In this document: positions 1 through 10,392 of the stretch, piece after piece | Layout of the letters: each line of letters starts with the position of its first letter | Position numbering within the stretch: position 1 is the first letter of the stretch | Assembly (NCBI GenBank): GCA_942491145.1 | Contig: CALOBC010000059.1 | Span: 310,001-374,000, forward strand | Direction of reading: 5' to 3' | DNA: 64,000 nt | Origin: CAXQUZ01 sp942491145 | GTDB taxonomy: Bacteria; Myxococcota_A; UBA796; UBA2385 | Notes under the pieces: model-generated | The model's database searches: none | Told to the model about the DNA's origin: nothing | The model's input: the letters and a program-made list of their open reading frames with translations, nothing else | Position numbers and translations under genes: made by a program

Positions 1-70
1 AGTCCGCCCGGGCCAACCGGACGGTAGGTCGGACGACCAGAGTTGCTGGCCCGAACGTCGCTGTGTGCGC

Positions 71-1714
71 TCAGCGTCCGGCGCCGTGGACCACAAACAG
101 TGCGGTGCTCGAGCCCAACAGCAGGTCGTCCACGCCGTCGTTGTTGATGTCGTTGCCCCCCACGAGGACTGCGTTGGGCACCTGTTCATCGTCCAGGGTC
201 AACACAAAGTCGGCGTCGTCATCCGACACGAACTCAATCGTCCCGGTCGCGGTGTGGGGGCCGTACAACACAAACACGGGGCCTGACCCGGTGTAGGGGC
301 TGCTGGACGACACCACACCCAGCGCCAGGTCGGGGTCGCCATCGTTGTTGAAGTCCCCGGCGGAGGCAATGGAGCGGAAGTCGGCGAGCAGGCGCAGGGT
401 GTCGACGCGGTCGACCGTGGTGAAGCTGTCGGTGCCGCCGAAGACGATGTAGGCGGACCGGCGGTCGCCGGTGTCACCCTCGGAGAGAACCAAGATGTCA
501 TCGAGACCATCGAGGTTGACGTCCCCCACGCCGCGGACGTCCGTGCCGAAGAAGGACCGGAGCTCGGGCCCGGTCAGACAGGTGATGGCGTCCGCCAGGG
601 ACTGGGTGCCGAGCAGCCCGCCTTCGGCCACACAGACCCGCCCGGTGCTGTCGTTGACCGAAGCAACCACAATGTCGGACGTTCCGTCTCCGTCGAAGTC
701 TCCGGCTGAGTCAAGGGCATCGCCGATGGCGTTGTCGCCGGGACCGATGAGCTGCGCATCGGCCCGCGACGTGGAGACCGCGCCGCTGTGCGGTCCCAAC
801 ACCACGTAGGCGACGTCGTTGTATTGGCCGCTCACCAGCAAGTCGGCCAAGCCATCGTTGTTGTAGTCGCCGATTGCCGCCAGGGAGGAGCCCAGGCTGT
901 AGTCGCTGCTCGTGGCGGTGATGGTGGTGAGGGCGTCGTCGAGCGTGGGCACGGTGGTGGTGCCGCCCGAGAAGATGTACGCGTCGCGGGCGCCCGATGC
1001 GCCCACCGCGAAGTCGTCGAAGCCATCGCCGTCGTAGTCCCCGAGGCCCACCACCGCGGCGCCGAAGCCGTCCCATCGATCGCCGCCGACGATGGCTGGC
1101 GTGTCCGGTTCGTAGCTCAGGTTCCCGCTGAACGGGCCTCGGAGGAGCCACGCATGCCCGGCCCCGTCCCACGGATTGACCCCGTCGGGGTCGGCGTCGC
1201 TGTCGCCGATGATGAGGTCCATGTGCCCGTCGCCATCGATGTCTCCGGCGAAGTCGTGCGCCGCCCCGAAGTCCATGCGGGGATCGGTCATCTCCAGCCG
1301 CGCGTCGGGGTTGGAGATGTCGACGATCCCCATCAGCTCACACGCGGCTTGTTCGTCCTCCGCGGTGCCGTTGCAGTCGTTGGTGATGCCGTCGCTGCAG
1401 ACGGTGGGGGCCCCCGGGTAGGCGGTGGCGTTGCTGTCGTCGCAGTCGGGTTGGTCGGAGGGCGTGGACACAGATCCGTCGGGCGCCGTGCACGCCTCGA
1501 CCCCCGCACCGCTGGCCGTGTAGCCGTCGCCGTCGGCATCCTCGTAGAATGTGGCGGGTGCTGTGCCGGCCTCTCCACAGCCGACAGCGGCACTCTCGCC
1601 GGGCTTGGCATCGTCGGCGCAGCCCCCCAGCACCAGCACAACACCCAAGCCGCACACCACTCGAGAACAGAGGATGGGGCGAGGGAGCATGGTGATCCTG
1701 TGGGTGGCGTTCAT
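71..1714 (-). CDS. FG-GAP beta-propeller lipoprotein with MopE-type motif
   Basis: Predicted 547-residue secreted lipoprotein. The N-terminus has a hydrophobic signal ending in the lipobox LGGC, so it is probably anchored to a membrane by a lipidated Cys. Next comes a MopE-like calcium-type segment (DADGDGY, then DCDDSNATAYPGA, then NDCNG), which is typical of deltaproteobacterial surface proteins. The rest holds about seven FG-GAP blades, each with a D-x-(D/N)-x-DG-x-x-D loop (for example GDYDGDGFDDFAVG and GDFNNDGDPDLALG), which predicts a seven-bladed integrin-alpha-like propeller that binds Ca2+. The ATG at 1714 was chosen; an in-frame ATG at 1690 starts directly at the signal peptide and is equally possible. 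It is divergent from the next lipoprotein gene. The ligand and exact role are unknown; surface adhesion or matrix binding is an inference. Confidence 0.85.
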   Translation of the reverse strand: MNATHRITMLPRPILCSRVVCGLGVVLVLGGCADDAKPGESAAVGCGEAGTAPATFYEDADGDGYTASGAGVEACTAPDGSVSTPSDQPDCDDSNATAYPGAPTVCSDGITNDCNGTAEDEQAACELMGIVDISNPDARLEMTDPRMDFGAAHDFAGDIDGDGHMDLIIGDSDADPDGVNPWDGAGHAWLLRGPFSGNLSYEPDTPAIVGGDRWDGFGAAVVGLGDYDGDGFDDFAVGASGARDAYIFSGGTTTVPTLDDALTTITATSSDYSLGSSLAAIGDYNNDGLADLLVSGQYNDVAYVVLGPHSGAVSTSRADAQLIGPGDNAIGDALDSAGDFDGDGTSDIVVASVNDSTGRVCVAEGGLLGTQSLADAITCLTGPELRSFFGTDVRGVGDVNLDGLDDILVLSEGDTGDRRSAYIVFGGTDSFTTVDRVDTLRLLADFRSIASAGDFNNDGDPDLALGVVSSSSPYTGSGPVFVLYGPHTATGTIEFVSDDDADFVLTLDDEQVPNAVLVGGNDINNDGVDDLLLGSSTALFVVHGAGR

Positions 1715-1938
1715 CGGCGCTTTGGGGGCGCCAGAGCGTCCCATTCGAGGGCACGGTACCACGGTGGTCCATCCTTCCGCTCTGCGACTGGCGCGGTGTG
1801 TTCCCCGGCTTGTGTTGGCGGGTGCCGCTGAAAGCAACGGTAAGCCGCCGTAAGCGCCTGTTTCCACACCATGGGTGACAAGGATGGGGTCAGCCGGTGG
1901 CACCGCCGCCGCGCCCTCACCCCCAACGGAGACTGTTG

Positions 1939-2958
1939 ATGTCCACCGCACGCCTGTCCCTCCTGTCCCTCCTTGTCCTCGGCGCCGCAGCCTGTGATCC
2001 CGCCGCGGCCAAACAACACGACGACCCCAGCGGGGACGATGATGGGCTGTCGGTGGACGATGAGCCCGTCGCGGACGATGAGCCCGTCGCGGACGACGAG
2101 CCCGTCGAAGACGATGAGCCTGTCGAAGACGATGAGCCCGTCGAAGACGATGAGCCTGTCGAGGACGATGAGCCAGACTACGTGCCCACCATCGAGGCTG
2201 CAGCGCTGCAGAGTGTACAGTTTGCCGATGGTGCACTCGTGCAGATCAACACAACGGACTGGTCCATCAACACCCCCGATGGCTCGGCCCTCTACACCGA
2301 GCTGGGCCGCGACCAGTGGAGCGTTTACCTCGACAACGGCGAGGGTGATCGGGTGCAGATCGACCTGTGGATTGGGGAGATTCTCGAAGCCGACGGTGTT
2401 GTCTTGGACATCCAAGCCGCCAACCCCGCGCGGGCCAACGGCTGGTCCGGGTCCCACGTGTCCTATGAGGACGGTGCGTTTGTGCAGATCGATGGCACGC
2501 ACTGGGTCGAGAACAACCCGGACGGTCCCCACTTCTGGTCGCAGACCGCCCGCGACGAGTGGTCCATCTATCTCTACGATGCGGGTCGGGGCGTCTCGAT
2601 GGCCCTCGATCTGTGGACCATGGAGGCCATCTACACCCCCAGCGGTGAGTCGAGCTTTGTGCTCTACACCATCACCGATGCCGATCCCCAAGACATCGAT
2701 GGCTGGCTCATGCGCGAGGTGACCCACGACAGCGGCGGCCGGTTCGTTCAGGTGGACCAGACCACGTGGTTCGAGCCCAAGCGCGAAGGCGGCGAGTTTG
2801 TGTTTGAAGAGTACGGCCGCGATGAGTGGTCGGTCTATCTGTACGACTGGGACCGGGGCATGCGCGTGCAGCTTGACCTGTGGCGGGACATGGTCTCGTA
2901 CTCGTGGGAGACCAGCGGGCCGATGACCGATCTCTACGGGGTCACGGGCGCACGGTAG
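1939..2958 (+). CDS. Acidic-linker lipoprotein with three DEWSVYLYD repeats
   Basis: Predicted 339-residue lipoprotein. The signal peptide ends at the lipobox GAAAC (Cys19). Residues 40-79 are a very acidic linker made of a six-residue repeat (DDEPV followed by A or E). The remainder contains three copies of a roughly 55-residue unit, at about residues 93-147, 175-230 and 264-320. Each copy has the pattern (F/L)VQ(I/V)..T.W, a variable stretch, then RD(E/Q)WS(V/I)YL and a closing (I/L)DLW. This looks like a small beta-rich repeat domain displayed on an acidic stalk. The start is the ATG at 1939, preceded by ACGGAGA at a suitable distance; an upstream GTG would add a non-signal extension. I do not recognise the domain and assign no function. 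Confidence 0.8.
   Translation: MSTARLSLLSLLVLGAAACDPAAAKQHDDPSGDDDGLSVDDEPVADDEPVADDEPVEDDEPVEDDEPVEDDEPVEDDEPDYVPTIEAAALQSVQFADGALVQINTTDWSINTPDGSALYTELGRDQWSVYLDNGEGDRVQIDLWIGEILEADGVVLDIQAANPARANGWSGSHVSYEDGAFVQIDGTHWVENNPDGPHFWSQTARDEWSIYLYDAGRGVSMALDLWTMEAIYTPSGESSFVLYTITDADPQDIDGWLMREVTHDSGGRFVQVDQTTWFEPKREGGEFVFEEYGRDEWSVYLYDWDRGMRVQLDLWRDMVSYSWETSGPMTDLYGVTGAR
2056..2175 (+). repeat. 18-bp tandem repeat encoding DDEPV(A/E)
   Basis: Six full 18-bp units and a partial seventh encode the acidic linker of the lipoprotein. Units differ mostly at third codon positions and at the A/E codon (gcg or gaa). Copy number could vary by slipped-strand mispairing, which would change stalk length without shifting frame. 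Confidence 0.85.
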
Positions 2959-2962
2959 CTGT

Positions 2963-2977
2963 TCGGCTCGCTGCCGA
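2963..2977. terminator. Short hairpin between convergent genes
   Basis: TCGGC, a five-base loop and GCCGA form a short stem in the 40-bp gap between the convergent genes ending at 2958 and 2999. There is no T-tract, so it is only a weak candidate for a bidirectional terminator. Confidence 0.3.
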
Positions 2978-2998
2978 GAGCTGGCTGGGCACGGTGGT

Positions 2999-3526
2999 TC
3001 AGGGGACGAGCCGGGTGCCCGGCCACCGGGCTGTCCAGCGCTTGGCGTGTTGGCGGGTGGCCCAGTCCTTCGGGCTGATGCGGGCCGGGTTGTGTCGGAT
3101 GATGCCCGCGAACAAGTCGCCCAGGCCCAGCGGGGCCACCACCTTCACATCGTCGTGTTCATCGAGCCACACGCCCACCGCGGTGCACGGCTCGGGCCAG
3201 GTGGCAAGGGCGCTGTCGAGGGAGGTGGCGCCCCAGCGGGCTTGGTTGCGGACCTCCCAGGGCACCCCGGGGTCGCGCTCCTGAAGCCGGGTCTCCAGGT
3301 GCAGGTCGTGGACACGGAGATCGCCGTGAGGAACGGGCCCCAGCCACGCCAGATCGAGGTCCCTTGGGGGCGTCGGTCCCACGTCGAAGATGGCGTCCCA
3401 CACGACGTTCCGGACGGCACCACCCCCGATGCACCACGACGGGAGATCGAGGCTGCGGGCGGCACGGAGTCGGGCCATCAGCGGCGGGTCGGCGAGGACA
3501 AGGTCGACAAGGCGCACGGTGGACAT
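2999..3526 (-). CDS. DUF925-type nucleotidyltransferase family protein
   Basis: Predicted 175-residue cytoplasmic protein of the small nucleotidyltransferase-like family (DUF925, NTP_transf_6). Visible hallmarks are the IGGGAVRNVVWD segment and the following RDLDLAW, which carries the paired acidic residues expected to bind metal. A late WEVRNQAR block and a C-terminal region rich in Trp and Arg are also typical of this family. The ATG at 3526 is preceded by AGGAGCG; the open frame extends further upstream but without signs of coding. Substrates are not known for this family. The gene is monocistronic, with a 274-bp upstream gap that it shares with the divergent cytochrome gene. Confidence 0.8.
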   Translation of the reverse strand: MSTVRLVDLVLADPPLMARLRAARSLDLPSWCIGGGAVRNVVWDAIFDVGPTPPRDLDLAWLGPVPHGDLRVHDLHLETRLQERDPGVPWEVRNQARWGATSLDSALATWPEPCTAVGVWLDEHDDVKVVAPLGLGDLFAGIIRHNPARISPKDWATRQHAKRWTARWPGTRLVP

Positions 3527-3730
3527 GGGGGCGCTCCTGGGGCGTGCTCGTGAGGCTTGCGCCCAACCCAAGCCTTGCGACTTGGGGATAACACCCACCG
3601 GGTCCGGCGATGGAGAGTCAGCCACAACGCCGATGTCGAGAGGGTTGTCGGCAAGGCAACTGCCGGTGTCTGGCGCTGCTGTGCCGTTGAAGAGAGGCCG
3701 GTCGCCGAGGCAGGGTGCCGACCCTGGCTT

Positions 3731-3746
3731 GGGCACACATCCTGCA
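3731..3746 (+). promoter_or_regulatory. Weak sigma-54-like promoter before the cytochrome gene
   Basis: GGGCAC-N5-CTGCA resembles the -24/-12 element (TGGCAC-N5-TTGCA) with two differences and ends about 55 bp before the cytochrome start codon. I saw no enhancer palindrome nearby. It is listed only because better sigma-54 elements occur 1.7 kb away. The rest of the 3527-3800 gap shows nothing I can name. Confidence 0.2.
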
Positions 3747-3800
3747 TGCCACGACGGGGACGGTCCTCGAGGCCGGCCGACCTGCTGATCCGAGCCCGCC

Positions 3801-4805
3801 ATGACCCGCCCGTTCTTGCCCTTGGTCCTCGCGGTTGCCAGCTGCACATCGTCGGTGGACAAGGGCCCGGGTGCAGACTGGACGTCCGACTCGGCAAACC
3901 CAGACCTCCACGACTCCGCTGAGCCCGAGCTGGTCTGGCCTGCCACCCTCTCCGAGACGGGGCTCTTCGAGGACATCGCGGCGGGCACCATCGCTGCCGA
4001 TGTGTTGGCGTTCACGCCGGTCTGGCCCCAGTGGAGCGATGGCGAGTCCAAGGGGCGCTACTTCTCGCTGCCTCCCGGCACGCAGATCAACACCGAAGAC
4101 CCCGACCTGTGGCAGTTTCCCGACGGCACACGGGCGTGGAAGAGCTTTCTTCGTGACGGCCAGCTCATCGAGACCCGATTCATCGAACGCCAAGGCTCGA
4201 ACTGGATGTTTGTGTCGTACGCTTGGCGACCGGATGGGACCGACGCCGATGCGGTCCCCGATGGTGTCGAGAACGCCAGTGGCACGGACCATGACATCCC
4301 CGACCAGGACACCTGCTATCGGTGCCACCACGCGCTGGGTATTCAGGGCATTGGTGCCATTCAACAAGGGGCGGACAACCCCGAGGGCCAGCTGGATGCC
4401 TGGACGGCGGCGGGCCTGTTGAGCCACCCAATCGTGGGGTCGACGTCCGTGCCGGGCGAGGGCGTGACCCGGGAGGCGCTTGGCTACTTGCATGGCAACT
4501 GCGGGGCGTGCCATGTGGAGAGCTACTATGCGGCGACGTCGTTCCTGTTGCGCACCCGGGTGCCCGTGGGGGCGATGTTGCCCGAAGACACGCTGGTGAT
4601 GCAGACCGCCATCAATGCGCCCACCCGCCACGCCACGTCCACGTCAGTGGCCATCGCTCCCGGAGACCCGGCCGCCTCGCAGGTCTACGAGCGCATGGCG
4701 CTGCGCGGCAACATCCAGATGCCCCCGGTGGGCACCGAGGTGGTCGACGAGCACGGTCTCGAGGTCATCGCCGCATGGATCGAAGGGCTCACGGTTGCCG
4801 AGTAG
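3801..4805 (+). CDS. Diheme c-type cytochrome lipoprotein
   Basis: Predicted 334-residue exported lipoprotein. The signal peptide leads to the lipobox VASC (Cys15). Two haem c attachment sites are visible: CYRCH (Cys172-His176) and CGACH (Cys234-His238). A late MPP sequence near the C-terminus could supply an axial Met. The layout, with an N-terminal sheet-rich part followed by the two haem sites, resembles the SO2930-type diheme proteins known from other bacteria. It should sit outside the cytoplasmic membrane and carry electrons; no partner is certain. It is convergent with the TlpA-like gene, 17 bp away, whose product could be linked to cytochrome maturation, although no other maturation genes are in view. 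Confidence 0.8.
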   Translation: MTRPFLPLVLAVASCTSSVDKGPGADWTSDSANPDLHDSAEPELVWPATLSETGLFEDIAAGTIAADVLAFTPVWPQWSDGESKGRYFSLPPGTQINTEDPDLWQFPDGTRAWKSFLRDGQLIETRFIERQGSNWMFVSYAWRPDGTDADAVPDGVENASGTDHDIPDQDTCYRCHHALGIQGIGAIQQGADNPEGQLDAWTAAGLLSHPIVGSTSVPGEGVTREALGYLHGNCGACHVESYYAATSFLLRTRVPVGAMLPEDTLVMQTAINAPTRHATSTSVAIAPGDPAASQVYERMALRGNIQMPPVGTEVVDEHGLEVIAAWIEGLTVAE

Positions 4806-4822
4806 GGGCGTCCGCGGGGCCA

Positions 4823-5380
4823 CTACTCGTTGCGGACGCCGCAGTCTTCGGGGGCCAGCTTGAGCAGGGCACAGACCTCCACCTCAAGCCCCCGCTCGTC
4901 GCCCGGACTGTACGTGGTGTGGACGGCGGACACCCGGCCCTCTTGGTCGATGAGAACGGTGTAGGGCAGGGTCTTTGCGGGGTTGTACTGGGCGACCACT
5001 CGGGTCTGGCTGTCGTGCAAGACCGGGAAGGTTGCGCCCGCTTTGCGGCACATCGGCTTGATCATTGCCCGGGAGCGGGCGTCGTCGATGCTGATGGCCA
5101 CCACTTGCAGCCCCTTGTCGCTGTAGGTCTCCGAGAGGCGCTGCAGATGGGGCATCTCGACCTGGCAGGGCTGGCATGAGCTCGACCAGAAGCTGAGCAG
5201 CACCGTCTTCCCCGCCGCCGTGAGCTCGGAGAGCTTCACCTTTCCCTGGCCGGCGTTGACGTCGAGCAGTGCGAAGTCGGGCGCCACCTCGCCGGACGCC
5301 TGCGCAGGCAAGCCGGTCGCGAGCGCCACCCCTGCGAGGAGGATGGCTCGGGCCGTGTTGGACCGGTGGGGGGCAGACAT
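4823..5380 (-). CDS. TlpA/ResA-like thiol-disulfide oxidoreductase
   Basis: Predicted 185-residue periplasmic thioredoxin-fold protein. Residues 1-28 form a signal peptide (hydrophobic ILLAGVALATGL, then AQA). The redox site is CQPC (Cys69 and Cys72) after the strand TVLLSFWSSS, and the cis-Pro loop (KTLPYTVLID) follows near residue 138. The family is AhpC/TSA-Redoxin, TlpA/ResA type, which reduces or oxidises cysteines of exported proteins. The ATG at 5380 has GGAGCTCCCC before it. A perfect -24/-12 sigma-54 element lies about 53 bp upstream, so expression is probably activator-dependent. Its closeness to a copper-type sigma-54 regulator suggests, by inference, a role in coping with metal-induced thiol damage. 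Confidence 0.88.
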   Translation of the reverse strand: MSAPHRSNTARAILLAGVALATGLPAQASGEVAPDFALLDVNAGQGKVKLSELTAAGKTVLLSFWSSSCQPCQVEMPHLQRLSETYSDKGLQVVAISIDDARSRAMIKPMCRKAGATFPVLHDSQTRVVAQYNPAKTLPYTVLIDQEGRVSAVHTTYSPGDERGLEVEVCALLKLAPEDCGVRNE

Positions 5381-5432
5381 GGGGAGCTCCGGGGTGTGGG
5401 GCGGCATCAAGCTGGGGTCACTGTCGTCAGTA

Positions 5433-5448
5433 AGCAAGCGGTGTGCCA
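5433..5448 (-). promoter_or_regulatory. Sigma-54 promoter of the TlpA-like gene
   Basis: On the minus strand the sequence is TGGCAC-ACCGC-TTGCT, a perfect match to the sigma-54 consensus -24 and -12 elements at the correct spacing. It would give a leader of about 40 nt for the gene starting at 5380. An inverted repeat GACAC-N7-GTGTC at 5492-5508 lies upstream and could be an activator site; it does not match the TCGCA-N4-TGCGA motif of the metal module. Confidence 0.7.
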
Positions 5449-5464
5449 GTTGGACAGGTGCGGG

Positions 5465-5480
5465 TGGCCCGATTCTTGCT
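5465..5480 (+). promoter_or_regulatory. Sigma-54 promoter of the NHL-like lipoprotein gene
   Basis: TGGCCC-GATTC-TTGCT matches the sigma-54 consensus with one mismatch in the -24 element and ends 71 bp before the start codon at 5552. It is back to back with the minus-strand promoter at 5433-5448, only 16 bp apart, so both genes may share one activator. Confidence 0.6.
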
Positions 5481-5551
5481 CTGTGGTCCATGACACCGGC
5501 CCTGTGTCGGCCCTGCGCTGCTTCCCATTTTTCTTCCCCCTGGAGTCGATC

Positions 5552-6769
5552 ATGTCCCGCCTCGCCCTGCTGCTGCCACTGCTCTTCGCCTGCTCCGACA
5601 CGGGCAAGGACGAGGCCTCCGACGCGTCGGATGATGGTGGCGATGATGCCCAGCTCGACGGCGACACCGGCGACACGGGGGGTGCCCCGGAGTCCGGCGT
5701 GGCCGCACTCGGCCAAGGGGCCCACGACCTCGGCAGCATTGCGGTGACCGTGGTGGCCGTGCGCGATGACGGCCTGCGGACCCCGCGCGACCTGGCCTTC
5801 AACCCCGACGTGGCGGGTGAGCTGTGGGTTGTCAATCGAGCCAATGACTCCGCCACCATCTTCGAGAATATCGGTGAGGACGATCAAACCGTCGAGTCCA
5901 GGATCGACCCCTACGCGCTGCACTTCATGGAGGAAGTCTCCAGCATCGCGATGGGCGGGGTCACGTTTGGCGACAGCGACGCTCGCACCTTCGGGACCTG
6001 CCACGAGTCCCGCAACACCTACAACGACCGCGCCCGGCCCAACGACTTCATGGGCCCCACGCTGTGGAGCGCCGACCTCGACGTCTTCGCCATCTCGAAC
6101 CCGGATGCGGTCGAGTACTTGAGCGAGCTGTTCGGTGGGTCGGTCGATCTGGGCAGCCACCTCGACATGCTCCATGAGAGCCCGAACTGCATGGGCATGG
6201 CCTGGGAGGCCGACAACATCTACTGGGTCTTTGATGGCTTCCACGAGACCATCGCCCGCTACGACTTCCAGGATGACCACCACATCGGCTTTGATGACCA
6301 CTCTGACGGCATCATCGGCAAGGTCACGGGCATGACGGTCACCCGGATGGAGGACGTGCCGTCCCACATGGAGATCGACCTCGAGACCGGGTTGCTCTAC
6401 ATCGCGGACACCGGGGCCAATCGGGTGTTGGTGTTGGACACCGAGACCGGCGAGAAGGGCGCCCGCATCCGTGGCTTCGAGGCGGGCACGGACCACCACG
6501 AGCTTGATGGGGTCGACGTCTCGACTTTCATCGACGGCAGTGACATCGACGGGATGTCGGCGCCTTCCGGGCTGGACCTGGTCGACGGCACCTTGCTGCT
6601 GACCGACTTCGAGACGGGTCGGATCCTCGCCTTTGACCTCAATGGCGAGCTTGTCGACTGGGTGGACACGGGCCGTGCCGGGGGCATCATGGGCATCGAG
6701 GCCCGCAGCCTGAGCGACATCTGGTTTGTCGACGGAACGGCCGACGAGCTTGTGCGCCTGCAGCCCTGA
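5552..6769 (+). CDS. NHL/SMP-30-like beta-propeller lipoprotein
   Basis: Predicted 405-residue exported lipoprotein with a short signal and lipobox LFAC, then an acidic Asp/Gly-rich linker of about 40 residues. The remainder shows repeated propeller-like strands with the pattern (hydrophobic)-x-D-x-x-(T/N)-G, such as LLYIADTGANRVLVLD and LLLTDFETGRILAFDL, consistent with an NHL or SMP-30-type propeller. Several His and Asp residues cluster in the middle (DDHHIGFDDHSDG), which might bind metal, but this is inference. The start at ATG 5552 follows GGAG with suitable spacing. A sigma-54-like promoter precedes it. The function is unknown; it may bind a small ligand or protein at the cell surface. 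Confidence 0.75.
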   Translation: MSRLALLLPLLFACSDTGKDEASDASDDGGDDAQLDGDTGDTGGAPESGVAALGQGAHDLGSIAVTVVAVRDDGLRTPRDLAFNPDVAGELWVVNRANDSATIFENIGEDDQTVESRIDPYALHFMEEVSSIAMGGVTFGDSDARTFGTCHESRNTYNDRARPNDFMGPTLWSADLDVFAISNPDAVEYLSELFGGSVDLGSHLDMLHESPNCMGMAWEADNIYWVFDGFHETIARYDFQDDHHIGFDDHSDGIIGKVTGMTVTRMEDVPSHMEIDLETGLLYIADTGANRVLVLDTETGEKGARIRGFEAGTDHHELDGVDVSTFIDGSDIDGMSAPSGLDLVDGTLLLTDFETGRILAFDLNGELVDWVDTGRAGGIMGIEARSLSDIWFVDGTADELVRLQP

Positions 6770-6772
6770 TCG

Positions 6773-8103
<1,331 letters not shown>

Positions 8104-8107
<4 letters not shown>

Positions 8108-10194
8108 TCTTCAGACTCCTCGGCGACCGACGCAGGAAGGTAGACACGAAAGCGGGTGCCCGATGCGCCCGGCACGTGGTCGATGCGCCCGCCCATGCCC
8201 TCGACAATGCGGGCGCTCACGAACAAGCCGAGGCCGGTGCCCTGGCCGGGCCCCTTGGTCGTGAAGAAGGGGTCGAAGACCCGCCCGACGACGTCCGCGG
8301 GGAGCCCCGGCCCGTTGTCCGCGACCTCGAAGGCGCAGCCCCAGCGGCTGGAGTGCACCGACAGCACCACTCTGGCGTTGGCGACATCGGCCACCGCGTC
8401 GAGGGCGTTGAGCCCCAGGTTCACGAGCACCTGCACCAGCCCGTCTCGCTGTGCGTACAGGGCGGGCAGGGACGGGCCCCCCACAACCACCTCCACCCCC
8501 TTGCTGCGGGGGTCGTGCTGGAGCAATCGGGCCACTTCGTCCAGCACCGTCAGGGGCCGGAAGTGGGACAGGCGGGGCGATGCCGGGCGGCCGAGGTCGA
8601 CCAGCTCCCGCAGCAACCGGGAGATGCGCCGGACTTGCTCGCGGAGGACCGGCAGCGCTTTGCGGGCGTCGTCGGGACTCCACATTCGCTCCAGCATCTC
8701 CAGCTCCGAGGACATGCTGGCGAGGGGGTTTCCGATCTCGTGGGCGAGGCCGGCGGCGAGGGTGCCCAGCGCGGAGATCTTGTCTTGGTGGGCCAGCCGG
8801 GCGTGCATCTGGCGAAGCTCGGTGACGTCCCTGGAGACCTCGAGAACGCCGATAGGTTGACCGTTTTCGCCAATCAGTGGGACCGTCTCCACCTCGAGGA
8901 CAGGCCCGAGCTCGCCCAGGTTGCGCTCTTCTCGGCGCGGCTGGCCGGAGCGCAACACCGCTGCCACGCTGGCTGCCGTGGCCTCTCCGCGACCGGGAAG
9001 CTCCGCGGCCACCCGTCCTTCGATGGGTCCGCCGAGGGCGGCCACCGCAGCGGAGTTTGCCCGCACGACCGCCAAGTCCCCGTCGAGCACGATGATCTGG
9101 TGGTGCATGGTGTCGAGCAGGCGGTCCGAGAATGCCCGCGCCTCCGAGAGCTTGCGGGTGCGGTCGACCACCCGGGCTTCCAGCTCGGCATGAAACCCCG
9201 CCAGGGCCCGGCTCATGGCGTTGAACTCGTGCGCCAGCGCGGCCACCTCGGCGGGCCCCCGCACGGGCACCTCGGCCCCCAGCTCGCCTGCGGCCACGCG
9301 GCTCACGGCCCGGGCCACCTCACGGACAGGGGCCCCGAGGCGACGGGCCAACAGCACCGCGAGGCCAGCCGAGAGCAAGGAGATGGCCGCCGCGACGAGC
9401 ACACTGCGCCAGAGACCGGTCAAGAAGGGGCCGAGCGCACGACTCTCGGAGACCTCGACCCAGACCCCCCAGGGCAGCTCACTGGAGGGGGCATAGGCGG
9501 CCACGACGTTGTCTTCGCTGCCGACCAGCCGCCCCGACCACTCCTGCTGGGCTTGGGCCACGTCGGTCACCGCCGCGGAGAGCACTTGGCCGCGGGGGTC
9601 GTGGTGGCCGACGTCATCGAAGGTGTGGCAGACCACCGTGCCCGCCCGGTCGACGATGTAGGCTTGCCCGCCCAGCAGGCTCTCGGCCTGCTCAGTGAGC
9701 ATCTCTTGGTGGAGGGTGAAGGTCAGCTGTCCACACAGCACCGACGCCCCGCTTCGCACCGCGATGACCACTTCGTGGGCCTGGCCGGCGCCAGCGTGAG
9801 TGACGTCCTTGTCGGTGTTTGCGGCGAGTTCTTGGCAGGCGGTCTTCGCCCAGTCGGCCGGGGCTGGTGAGCTGGTGCGTGGGCTGGCGGGGTCCCAGAC
9901 CGCGGCCAGGCCGGAGGTGTTCTGGACTGCAGCGGTGAGCGCCTCCTGGTCCGGACCGTTCTTGGCGAGGTCCACCAAGCGGCCCCGCTGGCGCTGGACG
10001 AAGAGGTCGAGGTCCGCCCCATAGGCATCGGCGGTGCGGGCGACGTTCTCGCGGGCGGCTTGCTCAGCGAGCTCGAGTCCGCCCCACGTCAGGAGGGAGC
10101 CCACCAGGATCGACGGCACCAAGGACGCTGCCAGAAAGCCGGCGACGAGCTGGGTGTCGAGGCGATGAAACCAGCTCAGTCGGGGCGGAGACAT
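8104..10194 (-). CDS. Membrane sensor histidine kinase partner of the regulator
   Basis: Predicted 696-residue sensor. TM1 is about residues 18-40 and TM2 about 260-283, enclosing a periplasmic sensor of roughly 220 residues that contains Cys120, Cys154 and Cys189, possible metal or redox ligands. A HAMP linker (285-335), a PAS-like region (355-455), the HisKA H-box with His485 (GLAHEIGNP) and the HATPase with N-box (LVNLGLNALDA), G1 (DNGPG) and G2 (GQGTGLGL) follow. It should phosphorylate the adjacent regulator. The ATG at 10194 was chosen because it begins the TM1 region; the Shine-Dalgarno is weak. A sigma-54-like promoter lies about 35 bp upstream, implying autoregulation. The signal is inferred to be Cu or Ag from the neighbours. 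Confidence 0.92.
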
Positions 10195-10226
10195 GGGGCA
10201 TCTCGGGTGAAGGCGGGACGGGTCTA

Positions 10227-10243
10227 TTGCAAGGGACGCGCCA
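10227..10243 (-). promoter_or_regulatory. Sigma-54 promoter of the two-component operon
   Basis: Minus-strand TGGCGC-GTCCC-TTGCAA matches the sigma-54 -24/-12 consensus with one change in the -24 hexamer. It lies 33 bp before the kinase start. The nearest enhancer-like palindrome begins about 52 bp further upstream. Confidence 0.65.
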
Positions 10244-10294
10244 CGGGTTGGCCGGGAAGGTCCAGGCGAGCAGCGGTCCATGGCGGCGTGGGCT

Positions 10295-10329
10295 TCGCAA
10301 ATCTGCGAATCTGTCTCGCACCCGTGCGA
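10295..10329. promoter_or_regulatory. Paired enhancer palindromes TCGCA-N4-TGCGA
   Basis: Two identical-plan palindromes, TCGCA-AATC-TGCGA (10295-10308) and TCGCA-CCCG-TGCGA (10316-10329), start exactly 21 bp apart, so they face the same side of the helix. They sit between two divergent sigma-54 promoters, the usual place for upstream activating sequences of an NtrC-type regulator. The same motif recurs before the efflux operon at 21746. Confidence 0.75.
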
Positions 10330-10392
10330 ACGGACCCGGGAGCCGGGGAAGCGAGGTCGCGGGTGGGTGGGGCTGGTCCGCCGGGCGCATCT

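Noticed and set aside
2056..2175. Tandem repeat as a CRISPR array
   Set aside because: No spacers; the units are contiguous and encode an in-frame acidic linker.
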